Shown here: positions 36,711 through 45,495 of the stretch, in pieces
How positions within the stretch are numbered: position 1 is the stretch's first letter
How the letters are laid out: every line of letters starts with the position of its first letter
Assembly: GCF_023502395.1 (NCBI RefSeq)
Contig: NZ_JAMFMB010000008.1
Coordinates: 62,001-126,000, forward strand
Reading direction: 5' to 3'
DNA length: 64,000 bases
Source: Ruegeria spongiae
GTDB taxonomy: Bacteria; Pseudomonadota; Alphaproteobacteria; Rhodobacterales; Rhodobacteraceae
Notes under the pieces: model-generated
The model's input: the letters and a program-made list of their open reading frames with translations, nothing else
What the model was told of the DNA's origin: nothing
Databases searched by the model: none
Translations under genes and position numbers: made by a program

Positions 36711-37376
36711 TCAGAAATCCAGATCGGCGTAATGGGCGGGCGGGCGGAAACCGGGGATCTGATCGGCCAGGATTGACCGGAAGGCGGGACGCGATTTGAT
36801 CTTGGCGTACCAGTCCTTGACCGGCTGGCTGCGGTGCCAGTCCACATCCGAGATATAATCCAGCGACGACAGATGTGCAGCGGCGGCAAAATCGGCCAGT
36901 GACATGGCGTCGCCAGCCAGCCAGCGGCGGTGATCCAGCAACCAGGTCATGTAGTCGAGGTGATATTTGATCGCCTTGGCACCATCCTTGACATTGCGGC
37001 TGTCGGGATAGCCTGCCTTGGTGACTTTCTTGTTTACCCGTTCATAAAGCAGTTTGGCGGTCACCTCGTGATGAAACTTGTCGTCGAACCAGTTGATCAG
37101 CCGCCGGACCTCATAGCGGCCCTCGGCGGTTTTTGGCATCAACGGCGGTTCCGGGCGGGTTTCCTCGATGTACTCGCAGATCGCCGCACTTTCAGCCATC
37201 ATCCGGCCATCCAGTTTCAGCACCGGAACCTTGCCCGCCGGGTTGCGACGCATGAAATCGGGATCACGCTCCCAATAGCGCTCTTCGATCAGCTCGACCT
37301 CAATCTTCTTTTCCGCCAGCGACAGGCGGACTTTCCGACAAAAGGGCGAGAGGGGAACATGAAACAGACGCGCCAT
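36711..37376 (-). CDS. Glutathione S-transferase family protein
   Basis: A 221-residue cytosolic-type GST. The N-terminal thioredoxin-like domain has PLSPFCRKVRLSL (serine/cysteine at the active-site loop) and the glutathione-binding NPAGKVPVLKLDG and ESAAICEYI. The helical C-terminal domain contains LAGDAMSLADFAAAAHL. It is convergent with the LysR gene. Substrate unknown. Confidence 0.9.
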   Translation of the reverse strand: MARLFHVPLSPFCRKVRLSLAEKKIEVELIEERYWERDPDFMRRNPAGKVPVLKLDGRMMAESAAICEYIEETRPEPPLMPKTAEGRYEVRRLINWFDDKFHHEVTAKLLYERVNKKVTKAGYPDSRNVKDGAKAIKYHLDYMTWLLDHRRWLAGDAMSLADFAAAAHLSSLDYISDVDWHRSQPVKDWYAKIKSRPAFRSILADQIPGFRPPAHYADLDF

Positions 37377-37435
37377 GATATTCCAATTTCAAAGATAACA
37401 GGGTGGTCCAGAGATGCCTTGCCGCGAAGAGTTTT

Positions 37436-38173
37436 TCAATCCTCGAAACACACGGCGCGCCCGTCTGCGCGAATCGTGGCCGCCCCATCCATGATCGAGG
37501 CGGTGCGGCGGCGCACAAAACTGGTCGGCTTCGAGGCTGAACGTGTCTTGGGCGCGGGCAGCACTGCCGCGATCCGCGCGGCCTGCAGCGGGGTCAAATC
37601 CTGCGCATCTACCTTGAAATAGGCTTGCGCCGCCGCCTGCACACCGAACACGCCCTCATCCATCTCGGCCACATTCAAATAGACCTCGACGATACGCTGC
37701 TTTGACCAGATCGCCTCGACCGCGGGTGTGAGCGCGGTTTCCATCGCCTTGCGGACCCAGCTGCGGCCCTGCCAGAGAAAGACGTTCTTGACCACTTGCT
37801 GCGACAGGGTCGAGGCGCCCCGGGTGCTGCCATCTTCAATCGCGTCCCGGATTGCCTCGACGTCGAAGCCCCAGTGCTGGCAGAAATTGGCATCTTCGGC
37901 GGCCACGACCGAGCGGGCCATGACCGGTGAGATTTGTTCGAACGCCACCCATTCGCGATCCACGGACCCCAGCCGCCGCCATTCCGACCAGATCGTGTGG
38001 GTGACGGGCGGGTTCACGAAGGCAAAGAGAAAGATCAACGCCGTGACCAGCGCGACCACGATAAGACAGCCACGAACCACATAAGACCCCAGTCGCTTGA
38101 GGAGGGGTTTGCGTGTTTTCTGGCGCGATTTGCTCGATTTTTTGCCTGACTTGCGGGCTGCCTGTTTCGCCAT
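37436..38173 (-). CDS. mtgA: Monofunctional peptidoglycan glycosyltransferase
   Basis: A 245-residue GT51 protein. A lysine-rich cytoplasmic tail and one membrane helix (about 32-53) precede the glycosyltransferase domain with catalytic E93 in AAEDANFCQHWGFD, the GASTLSQQVVKNVFL block and KQRIVEVYLN. It polymerises lipid II into glycan strands. I chose ATG 38173; a longer open frame upstream has no family similarity. Confidence 0.93.
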   Translation of the reverse strand: MAKQAARKSGKKSSKSRQKTRKPLLKRLGSYVVRGCLIVVALVTALIFLFAFVNPPVTHTIWSEWRRLGSVDREWVAFEQISPVMARSVVAAEDANFCQHWGFDVEAIRDAIEDGSTRGASTLSQQVVKNVFLWQGRSWVRKAMETALTPAVEAIWSKQRIVEVYLNVAEMDEGVFGVQAAAQAYFKVDAQDLTPLQAARIAAVLPAPKTRSASKPTSFVRRRTASIMDGAATIRADGRAVCFED

Positions 38174-38440
38174 GAGGGATGTATAGGCGAGCGCCGCGTG
38201 TCTGCAAAGATGATCTTGCAGAAGGAGAGCTTGTTTCACACTTGATGGAACAGAACACCTATGTGCGAGAGCGGCACCCAAGAATTGCGCAAGCTGGCCT
38301 TCGACCCGAGGTTTTGAGCGACGGCAATGCGGGACTTAGCGAGCTTTCGCTGCGGCTGCGCGAAGGTCGGTTATGCGTTCCGATACCATAACGATGGGCA
38401 AGAGTTTGCAGCAGTTTGTTGACCTACAGCGCGACTGCGT
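38174..38440. other. Non-coding gap between mtgA and the zinc-ribbon gene
   Basis: Some 270 bases without a supportable gene. A 70-codon open frame at 38179-38391 on the plus strand has no ribosome-binding site, no recognisable motif and lies at the mtgA start, so I regard it as chance. No repeat or hairpin stands out. Confidence 0.5.
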
Positions 38441-38914
38441 TCAGGAGCTGGATTCCGCTTCTTTTTCTTCCATGTCTGATGAGGCCGCGATGCGGACGAT
38501 TTCAAATCGCCCCAGCAAACTCACGCTAATGTAGATGGCAGCGCAGATCAGTAGAAAACCCACGAAATTAGGTTCGTAGGTTTCCCTAGCTTCACGGTAT
38601 ATGTTTAGTCCATCGACATTTCTAAGAAGAGCAAATCCAAAGTTGCCGACTAAAAGAAATGTTGGCAAAGCCAGCAAGAAGAACCTCCTGAGACGTCGCT
38701 CGCCAGTCAAATAGAGCAGTGAGCCGCAGCCACCGCACTTGAGGAAGTCAGTCCGATTGTATCCGCGATGAGGATTGGTTGAAGCCATCTTTCTTGGTGA
38801 TTGCGAGCGACCACATTCCGGGCATTTAATCCCCACAGCCTTTGACCAAAGAGTTGGAAACTCACCAATTCTTGGTTTGCTTATTTTGGGTGGGTTACGA
38901 AGACGCCGTGCCAA
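38441..38914 (-). CDS. Zinc-ribbon membrane protein of unknown function, low GC
   Basis: Codes for 157 residues. An N-terminal four-cysteine ribbon (C31/C34 in CPECG and C60/C63 in CGGCG) precedes two membrane helices (about 78-97 and 117-135) and an acidic tail rich in Glu and Ser. I do not recognise a family. GC content is far below the neighbours (about 38% in a sampled 60 bases), suggesting horizontal acquisition. The start is uncertain; the one used keeps all four cysteines. Confidence 0.65.
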   Translation of the reverse strand: MARRLRNPPKISKPRIGEFPTLWSKAVGIKCPECGRSQSPRKMASTNPHRGYNRTDFLKCGGCGSLLYLTGERRLRRFFLLALPTFLLVGNFGFALLRNVDGLNIYREARETYEPNFVGFLLICAAIYISVSLLGRFEIVRIAASSDMEEKEAESSS

Positions 38915-39131
38915 TGGTCTAAAACGAGCTTTCTTGCAAATTCCAGAAACTCAGCCGGTATAACAGTGGCTGATGACTGTCGAGGCCTATCTCATAAAGC
39001 AGCCGTTCGAACAATGCGCAGCATTTGTGATTTTGGGCTCATTGCCGCCATTCACCTCTCTTTGTGGGTTGGAGATTCTCCCGCAAACAACCCCGGCAGT
39101 CTGTTATGCCGAGAACCGGACTCTCATCAAT

Positions 39132-39162
39132 CCAAAGAAAAAGGGCCGCCGGATGGCAGCCC
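39132..39162 (-). terminator. Intrinsic terminator of hupB
   Basis: On the minus strand GGGCTGCC (39162-39155) pairs with GGCGGCCC (39150-39143) around ATCC, with one U-G pair, followed by TTTTTCTTT. It lies about 25 bases past the hupB stop. Confidence 0.85.
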
Positions 39163-39185
39163 TCGATACCACGTGCTGAAGGATA

Positions 39186-39473
39186 TCAGCCGTTCACGCT
39201 GTCTTTCAGCGCTTTTGCGATGGTCATCTTGACAACCTTGTCGGCTTCTTTGGTGAAGGTTTCACCAGTGGCCGGGTTGCGGACCTGACGCTCGGGGCGT
39301 TCGCGGCAGTAGATCTTGCCGACGCCCGGCAGGGTCACGGCGCCACCGCCCGACACTTCGCGGGTGATCAGGCCGGTGATGGCCTCCAGCGCGGCGCCGG
39401 CGGATTTCTTGTCAGTACCCATTTCTTCAGCAAGTGCTGTGACGAGCTGGGTTTTGGTCATAGGCTTTGCCAT
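39186..39473 (-). CDS. HU-family DNA-binding protein
   Basis: A 95-residue histone-like protein with the HU/IHF fold. It begins MTKTQLVTALAEEMG after a short MAKP extension and has the DNA-contact arm segment (YCRERPERQVRNPATGE) followed by the C-terminal helix. AAGGAGA lies upstream of the ATG. It is monocistronic with its own terminator. HU-beta/HupB is the likely ortholog. Confidence 0.93.
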   Translation of the reverse strand: MAKPMTKTQLVTALAEEMGTDKKSAGAALEAITGLITREVSGGGAVTLPGVGKIYCRERPERQVRNPATGETFTKEADKVVKMTIAKALKDSVNG

Positions 39474-39603
39474 TTCTTGGTCTCCTTACAGTGCCCGAAC
39501 TCTTGGGCCTCACTGCGTAACAATAACGGCATCTAGTGGGACAACACAACGAATAGTAGCGTAGAAAACCATAAAAACAGGCGAATTCTGGGGCTTTTTT
39601 GCA

Positions 39604-41067
39604 TCACAGAAAGGCTGTTTCGTCAAATGAGCGCAATTTCCGGCTGTGCAGACGCTCCAGAGGCATCCCGCGCACCATTTCCATGGCCCGGATTCCGATC
39701 GCCAGATGGCGTTGAACCTGGGTCGTATAGAACTCTGACGCCATGCCGGGCAACTTCAATTCGCCATGCAACGGTTTGTCGGACACACAGAGCAGCGTGC
39801 CATAGGGCACCCGGAACCGATAGCCGTTTGCGGCGATGGTGGCGCTTTCCATATCCAGTGCGATGGCGCGGGACTGGCTAAGCCGCTGCACCGGGCCGGA
39901 TTGATCGCGAAGCTCCCAGTTGCGGTTGTCGATCGTGGCCACAGTGCCGGTGCGCATGATGCGTTTCAGGTCGTAGCCCTCAAGCTGGGTGACCTCGGCC
40001 ACCGCCTGTTCCAGCGCGATCTGAACCTCGGCCAGTGCTGGGATCGGAACCCAGACCGGCAGGTCGTCATCCAGCACGTGATCCTCGCGCAGATAACCAT
40101 GCGCCAGCACGAAATCGCCCAGTGCCTGCGTATTGCGCAAGCCCGCGCAGTGACCGACCATCAGCCAGGCATGCGGGCGCAGCACAGCGATGTGATCGGT
40201 AGCGGTTTTTGCATTCGAGGGCCCGACGCCGATATTGACCAGCGTGACCCCCGCCCCGTCCGGGCGTTTCAGGTGATAGGTCGGCATCTGCGGCAGTTTC
40301 GCGACCTGTTCCAGCGGTTCGTCGGCCTGCGTGATCTCGGTGTTCCCGGTGCTGACGAAGCTGGTATACCCGCTGTCCGGGTCCGCAAGCTGTGCCCGCG
40401 CATAAGCCTCGAACTCGGACACATAGAACTGGTAGTTGGTGAACAGAACGTGGTTCTGGAAATGCTCGGCATCGGTCGCTGTGTAATGGGCCAGCCGCGC
40501 CAGCGAGTAGTCGACCCGCTGCGCGGTGAACAATGCCAGCGGGCCGGTGCCGTCGGGCGCAGCATAGGTGCCGTTTACGATGTCGTCATTGGTGGTCGCC
40601 AGATCCGGCACATCGAACACGTCGCGCAGGGTAAAGCCAGCGGCGCCTTCCTGCGGCACCACCATATCGGATCGGTTGGCAACCGCGAAATGAACCGGCA
40701 TTGGCGTGTCCGAACTGCCGATGGTCACGGGTTGCCCGTGATTGCGGATCAGCAGACCGATCTGCTGCGTCAGGTAAGACCGGAACAGGTCCGGTCGGGT
40801 GATCGACGTGGCATGCGTGCCGGGATGCGAGACATGACCATAGCTGAGCCGGCTGTCCACCTGCGCATAGCTGCGGGTCCTGATGCGGATCTCGGGGTAA
40901 AAGGCGCGATGGTGAATGCCGGTCGCGCCATTGCGCATCACATCGGCAAAGCGTTCGCACAGGAAAGTGGTCGCCAGATCGTATAGCTCCTCCAGCCGTT
41001 GCACGGCGGCGGCGGGGTCGGTGAATTCTTCGGGCTTGGGGGCGTCCGGTGTTATTGTTCTTGTCAT
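39604..41067 (-). CDS. amn: AMP nucleosidase
   Basis: A 487-residue enzyme splitting AMP into adenine and ribose 5-phosphate. The N-terminal Amn-specific domain (about 1-190, with HHRAFYPEIRIRTRS) is followed by a nucleoside-phosphorylase fold (LVNIGVGPSNAKTATDH, VGHCAGLRNTQALGDFVLA in part, ALDMESATIAANGYRF). Length matches E. coli Amn. It stands alone and probably tunes adenylate pools. Confidence 0.93.
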   Translation of the reverse strand: MTRTITPDAPKPEEFTDPAAAVQRLEELYDLATTFLCERFADVMRNGATGIHHRAFYPEIRIRTRSYAQVDSRLSYGHVSHPGTHATSITRPDLFRSYLTQQIGLLIRNHGQPVTIGSSDTPMPVHFAVANRSDMVVPQEGAAGFTLRDVFDVPDLATTNDDIVNGTYAAPDGTGPLALFTAQRVDYSLARLAHYTATDAEHFQNHVLFTNYQFYVSEFEAYARAQLADPDSGYTSFVSTGNTEITQADEPLEQVAKLPQMPTYHLKRPDGAGVTLVNIGVGPSNAKTATDHIAVLRPHAWLMVGHCAGLRNTQALGDFVLAHGYLREDHVLDDDLPVWVPIPALAEVQIALEQAVAEVTQLEGYDLKRIMRTGTVATIDNRNWELRDQSGPVQRLSQSRAIALDMESATIAANGYRFRVPYGTLLCVSDKPLHGELKLPGMASEFYTTQVQRHLAIGIRAMEMVRGMPLERLHSRKLRSFDETAFL

Positions 41068-41310
41068 CTGGTCGCTTTCAGGGGGTCTTCGGCTTGCCTG
41101 TCAACTCGCGCGTTCTGATCCCGGAGGGCGCGGCGCAAACGGGCGCGTGCGTCGAACGGGATCGGAACAGGGGTGCGGCAAGACAGGTCTGCATAAGCTA
41201 CACTTTCCCAAAGCCCCGACCTGCGCAACCCCCACACCGGGCGCGTCACCAAAGTTTCACGGTGCCAGATCGTGCTTGACCAGTGCAGGGTGCGTGATGA
41301 GGGTGGGGAT

Positions 41311-41733
41311 ATGGACTATGACACGATAGATGCTGACGGGTTCGGACGGTCGCTGCGCGGTATCGGCCTGAACCTTCTTGTGCGCGACGTGAAAGCGGAA
41401 TGCGCCTTTTTAGAGACCGTTTTTGGCATGGCCTCCCATCAGGTAACCGCCGATTTTGCCATCGTCACCTATGGCAATCAGGTGTTTCAGCTGCATAGCG
41501 ACGGCACCTATCATGCGCACCCGCTGCTCGGGCTTTTGCCGGAATCTCCGCCGCGCGGTGCGGGGGTGGAGATTCACCTGTATGACAGCGATCCTGACGC
41601 GGCGACCCGCCGGGCCGAGGCGCAGGGCGCGATGGTGCTGCAACCCCCCGCCGACAAACCGCATGGCCTGCGCGAGGCCTATATCCTGTGCGAAAACGGC
41701 TATGCCTGGGTGCCGAGCCGCCCCAAGGATTGA
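41311..41733 (+). CDS. VOC-family protein
   Basis: A 140-residue single-module VOC protein (GLNLLVRDVKAECAFLETVFGM at the start, LREAYILCENGYAWVPSRP at the end, quoted in part). I prefer ATG 41311, preceded by GGTGGGG, to GTG 41272. Metal ligands are not obvious and the substrate is unknown. It is divergent from amn, with about 240 intervening bases in which I see no clear element, and convergent with a LysR gene. Confidence 0.75.
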   Translation: MDYDTIDADGFGRSLRGIGLNLLVRDVKAECAFLETVFGMASHQVTADFAIVTYGNQVFQLHSDGTYHAHPLLGLLPESPPRGAGVEIHLYDSDPDAATRRAEAQGAMVLQPPADKPHGLREAYILCENGYAWVPSRPKD

Positions 41734-41737
41734 TCTT

Positions 41738-42610
41738 TCACCCAGCTTCCGCAGCGATTTCCTGGCGTATCCAATCGGCGAAAGCAAGTGCGCCCGGCGT
41801 TTCTTCGGCTTGTGGCGAAAGCAGCAGGTAATAGGCCTCGGGCATTGGTTCGCGGTGTTCAAACGGGGTAACAAGGCGGCCCTCGTCGATCAGGTGCCGG
41901 ACGATCGTGTCATGGGCGATGCATAGACCTCCGCCTGCCATGGCAACCGACAGGCTGACCAGATAGGTGGTGGCATAGGTGATGGGCGGGTCGGGCCAGG
42001 GCAGCCCGCTCGCCTCGGCCCAGCTTGCCCAGTTCGACAGCAGATTTGAACAATCATACAGCGGCTGATCCGCCAGGGTATCCAGCGTCACCGGATAGCC
42101 CGGCGCACAGACCGGATAATAGTGATCGGTGCGCAGCAACTCGGTGCGCACGGTATCGGCCGGGCGCAGGGAATACCTGATCTCGACCGAGGCACCCTCG
42201 GCCATTTCGCGTGGCTCCCACAACTCGGTGAAGATGTTCAGCCGGACCTGCGGGTGGCGGGCGCGAAAATCGGGCAGGCGCGGGGCCAGCCAATTGGCCG
42301 CGAAGGTGATGTTGCTCTGCACCTGCACCGTGTTGTGCTGATCGCCGGTGACCGCGCGGGTTCCTTGCAGCAAAGTGCGAAACGCCTCGCGCACCACGGG
42401 CAGATAGGTAATGCCTGCTTCGGTCAGTTCCAGCGCGCGCGGCCTGCGGTGAAACAGCGGCTGGCCCAGATACCCTTCCAGCGATTTGATCTGCTGGCTG
42501 ACCGCGCTTTGGGTCATGTTCAGATCGCGCGCGGCGCCGGTAAAAGACAGGTGTCGGGCCGCCGCCTCGAACGTGCGCAGCCAGCCGAGCGGGGGGAGGG
42601 CGGTCTTCAT
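41738..42610 (-). CDS. LysR-family regulator, GcvA-like
   Basis: A 290-residue LTTR whose N-terminus (PLGWLRTFEAAARHLSFTGA) and TQSAVSQQIKSLE recognition helix are those of the GcvA/AmpR-type subgroup. It is divergent from the class II aldolase gene, with about 105 bases between start codons, and probably regulates it together with the downstream hydroxylase-type gene. Confidence 0.87.
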   Translation of the reverse strand: MKTALPPLGWLRTFEAAARHLSFTGAARDLNMTQSAVSQQIKSLEGYLGQPLFHRRPRALELTEAGITYLPVVREAFRTLLQGTRAVTGDQHNTVQVQSNITFAANWLAPRLPDFRARHPQVRLNIFTELWEPREMAEGASVEIRYSLRPADTVRTELLRTDHYYPVCAPGYPVTLDTLADQPLYDCSNLLSNWASWAEASGLPWPDPPITYATTYLVSLSVAMAGGGLCIAHDTIVRHLIDEGRLVTPFEHREPMPEAYYLLLSPQAEETPGALAFADWIRQEIAAEAG

Positions 42611-42715
42611 CGCATAATCTTGCCATAAGTTTTGCTACTGCCATAGGTTCGATTTTTTCGTTGGTCAAACCTGTGCGCCGCGGTCAGGCTTTCTGACAAG
42701 ACAGGGAGAACCGAC

Positions 42716-43471
42716 ATGAGCGTTACCAATCTGCGACCAAACATGGATCATTGGCCCGAGCGCGTGGATCTGGCCGCCGCATTCCGCTGGACCGTGCGGC
42801 TGAACATGCATGAGGGCGTGGCCAACCATTTCAGCCTTGCGGTGAACGAGGACGGCACACAATTCCTGATGAACCCCAACCAGATGCATTTCGGACGCAT
42901 CCGAGCCTCGGACCTGCTGCTGCTGGATGCCAATGATCCCGAGACGATGGCGCTGCCCGGCGCGCCGGACCCGACCGCCTGGGGGCTGCACGGGTCGATC
43001 CACCGCCACTGCCCACATGCACGCTGCGTGATGCATGTGCATTCGATCTTTGCCACTGTTCTGGCTTCGATGGCCGACAGTTCCCTGCCGCCGATCGACC
43101 AGAATACCGCTACCTTCTATAACCGTTACGTGGTGGATGAGGAATTTGGTGGGCTGGCCTTCGAAAGCGAAGGCGAACGCTGTGCCTCGATGCTCGGCGA
43201 TCCGAAAAAGCAGGTCATGATCATGGGCAATCATGGCGTGCTGGTGATCGGGCGCGACGTGGCAGACGCCTTTAACAGGCTCTACTATTTCGAACGCGCG
43301 GCAGAAACCTATATCCGTGCGCTGCAAACCGGTCAGACGCTGCGCGTGCTGTCCGACGAGATTGCCGAGAAGACCGCGCAAGAGCTGGAGGATTATCCCA
43401 ATCAGGCCGAGGCGCATCTGCGCGAGATCAAGGCCATCCTTGATAGCGAAAGCTCCACCTACGCGAGTTGA
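42716..43471 (+). CDS. Class II aldolase/adducin family protein
   Basis: A 251-residue protein with the zinc-ligand histidines of class II aldolases: H107 and H109 in MHVHS and H173 in MGNHGVLVIG. Members include fuculose-phosphate aldolase, ribulose-phosphate epimerase and decarboxylating or oxygen-using variants, so the reaction cannot be fixed. It is translated just ahead of a sterol-desaturase-type gene. Confidence 0.88.
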   Translation: MSVTNLRPNMDHWPERVDLAAAFRWTVRLNMHEGVANHFSLAVNEDGTQFLMNPNQMHFGRIRASDLLLLDANDPETMALPGAPDPTAWGLHGSIHRHCPHARCVMHVHSIFATVLASMADSSLPPIDQNTATFYNRYVVDEEFGGLAFESEGERCASMLGDPKKQVMIMGNHGVLVIGRDVADAFNRLYYFERAAETYIRALQTGQTLRVLSDEIAEKTAQELEDYPNQAEAHLREIKAILDSESSTYAS

Positions 43472-43476
43472 CCGCC

Positions 43477-44469
43477 ATGACGGGCACGCCACAGCAAGAA
43501 GAGATGAGCCGCGAGTGGAACTACCACCCGGACTTGCCGCTGCATAACCCCTCGATCTTTCGCTGGCCACTTGATCCCGATTTTCTGGCGCGCTGGCTGG
43601 TCAAGAACTGGCTGACGCTCAGCGAGCGCGTACTGATGCTGGCCCTGGCCGTTGCGCTTTGGGCGTTCTTCTATCCGTCGCTCGAAACTGCCCGCACATT
43701 TGCGTTCGGTTGGGTCTTTAAGGTCTGGCTGGTGAATTTCGCGATGATCTTTGCCGTCTCGGGCGGGCTGCACTGGTATTTCTACATGCGCAAGGCGCAA
43801 GGCAAAAAGCTCAGGTTCGAACGGCGCGCGATGGGTACGAAGAACAAGCTGTGGGATTTCAACGATCAGGTGCATGACAACATGTTCTGGTCGCTGGGGT
43901 CAGGCGTGCTGCAGCTGACCGGGTTTCAGGTTGTGACCATGTGGATGATGGCCAACGGCTATGCGCCCGTGATCACCTTTGCCGAGCATCCGATCTGGTT
44001 CGTGCTGTGGTTGATCCTGCTGCCGATCTGGTCGGCCTTTCATTTCTACTGGGTGCATCGACTGCTGCATCAGCCCTTCCTTTACGCCCGCGTCCACTCC
44101 TTGCATCACCGCAACGTCAATATCGGCCCGTGGTCAGGATTTTCGATGCATCCTATCGAGCATCTGCTGTATCTCACCACGCTGTGCATTCATTGGATTG
44201 TACCCAGCCACCCCATTCACCTCTATTTCCATATCGTGTTTCAGGGGCCGGGCGCGGCGATGACCCACACCGGCTATGAGGACCTGCTGATCAGGGACAA
44301 GCGGAGGCTGGCGCTGGGCACGTTCTATCATCAACTGCACCACCGCTACTACGAGTGCAATTACGGCAATCAGGAAATGCCCTGGGACCGCTGGTTCGGC
44401 ACCTTCCACAATGGCTCGCCCGAAGCCACTGCCGAAACCCGCGCCCGCAAGAAGCGGATGTTTGGCTGA
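43477..44469 (+). CDS. Fatty acid hydroxylase / sterol desaturase superfamily membrane protein
   Basis: A 330-residue integral membrane di-iron protein. Several membrane segments surround the histidine clusters H194RLLH198, H207SLHH211 and H285QLHH289, the pattern of this superfamily; the enzyme would use oxygen to hydroxylate or desaturate a lipid. The start is uncertain (ATG 43477 or 43504; neither has a strong ribosome-binding site). It follows the class II aldolase stop by five bases. Confidence 0.87.
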   Translation: MTGTPQQEEMSREWNYHPDLPLHNPSIFRWPLDPDFLARWLVKNWLTLSERVLMLALAVALWAFFYPSLETARTFAFGWVFKVWLVNFAMIFAVSGGLHWYFYMRKAQGKKLRFERRAMGTKNKLWDFNDQVHDNMFWSLGSGVLQLTGFQVVTMWMMANGYAPVITFAEHPIWFVLWLILLPIWSAFHFYWVHRLLHQPFLYARVHSLHHRNVNIGPWSGFSMHPIEHLLYLTTLCIHWIVPSHPIHLYFHIVFQGPGAAMTHTGYEDLLIRDKRRLALGTFYHQLHHRYYECNYGNQEMPWDRWFGTFHNGSPEATAETRARKKRMFG

Positions 44470-44478
44470 ATAGCATTA

Positions 44479-45420
44479 TTAGTGCCTAATCTTGCGCATC
44501 TCGCTCGGCGATTGACCAAACTCGCCGCCAAATGCCCGAGTCATGGCGCTGGCATTCTCATAACCCGCGCGCACAGCAATCTCGGACACCGGCAGATCGG
44601 TTTCGCCGACCAGTTTGCGTGCCAGATTCAGCCGCATCCGGCGATAGACCTGCGCCGGTCCTGCGCCCAGTTCGGCCTTCATGCGCGTCTCAAGCGCTTT
44701 CTGCGTCAGCTGCGCTGCGTCGGCGATGACCGGGATCGACAAAGGGTGCTCCAGATTGGCCTGCATCGCGGCCAACGCCCGATTGACCGGCCCACTGGTG
44801 CCGCTGCCCGCATGAGACCGCGCCGAGTCGCGGGTCATGAACAGCTGCGCCACTTCCAGCGCCAGCGCCTGCCCGTGATCACGCCCGATCAGATGCATGA
44901 CCAGATCAAAAGCCGCCATCGCGCCGGAACAGGTGATGCGGTTACCATCAATCACAAAGCGCTCGCGCAGCACGGCGGTCTCCGGAAACCGCTCGGCGAA
45001 ACCGGTCAGTTCTTCCCAGTGAATGGTGGCCTTGCAATCGCTCAGCAGGCCCGCCTCGGCCAATAGCCAGCTGCCCGTGTCCAGACCGGCCAGCACGGAA
45101 TACCGGCCTGCCGCGCTGCGTAGGGCCGCCCCGATGGGCCAGTTCAGGTAGTTCCGAAACCCGTATGACGGCATCACCATCAGCATATCGCCGCCCTCAT
45201 CGCGCAACCGCGCATGCGGCGCGACGCGCAACCCGCTGGAGGAGGTCACCGGTCCGGCATCCAATGACAGGAACCGCCACTCATAAAGCGGCTTGCCCGA
45301 CAGCATGTTCGCCGCGCGCAACGGCTCGATACTGTTCGCCAGACAATGGTTGGAAAAGCCATCAAACAGCAGAACACCGAAAGATTGACAACGTGGTGAT
45401 GATTTTTGCCATTCCTGCAT
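44479..45420 (-). CDS. GlxA-type AraC regulator (DJ-1/PfpI plus AraC domains)
   Basis: A 313-residue regulator. The N-terminal DJ-1/PfpI-like ligand domain covers about 12-190, the AraC DNA-binding domain about 215-313 (LARKLVGETDLPVSEIAVRAGY, quoted in part, and FGQSPSEMRK). The subgroup includes GbdR and CdhR of Pseudomonas, which control betaine and carnitine use. It is divergent from the acyl-CoA dehydrogenase operon with CaiD-like gene, which fits that role. Confidence 0.9.
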   Translation of the reverse strand: MQEWQKSSPRCQSFGVLLFDGFSNHCLANSIEPLRAANMLSGKPLYEWRFLSLDAGPVTSSSGLRVAPHARLRDEGGDMLMVMPSYGFRNYLNWPIGAALRSAAGRYSVLAGLDTGSWLLAEAGLLSDCKATIHWEELTGFAERFPETAVLRERFVIDGNRITCSGAMAAFDLVMHLIGRDHGQALALEVAQLFMTRDSARSHAGSGTSGPVNRALAAMQANLEHPLSIPVIADAAQLTQKALETRMKAELGAGPAQVYRRMRLNLARKLVGETDLPVSEIAVRAGYENASAMTRAFGGEFGQSPSEMRKIRH

Positions 45421-45495
45421 GGAAAACGTCTAACTCTGCATGATGCCAACAGCAAGACACGCGACCATCCCCTAAACGGATTTTCGGAGCGTGTT

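Noticed and set aside
38179-38391. 70-codon frame upstream of mtgA
   Set aside because: No ribosome-binding site, no motif, and it starts inside the mtgA start region on the other strand.
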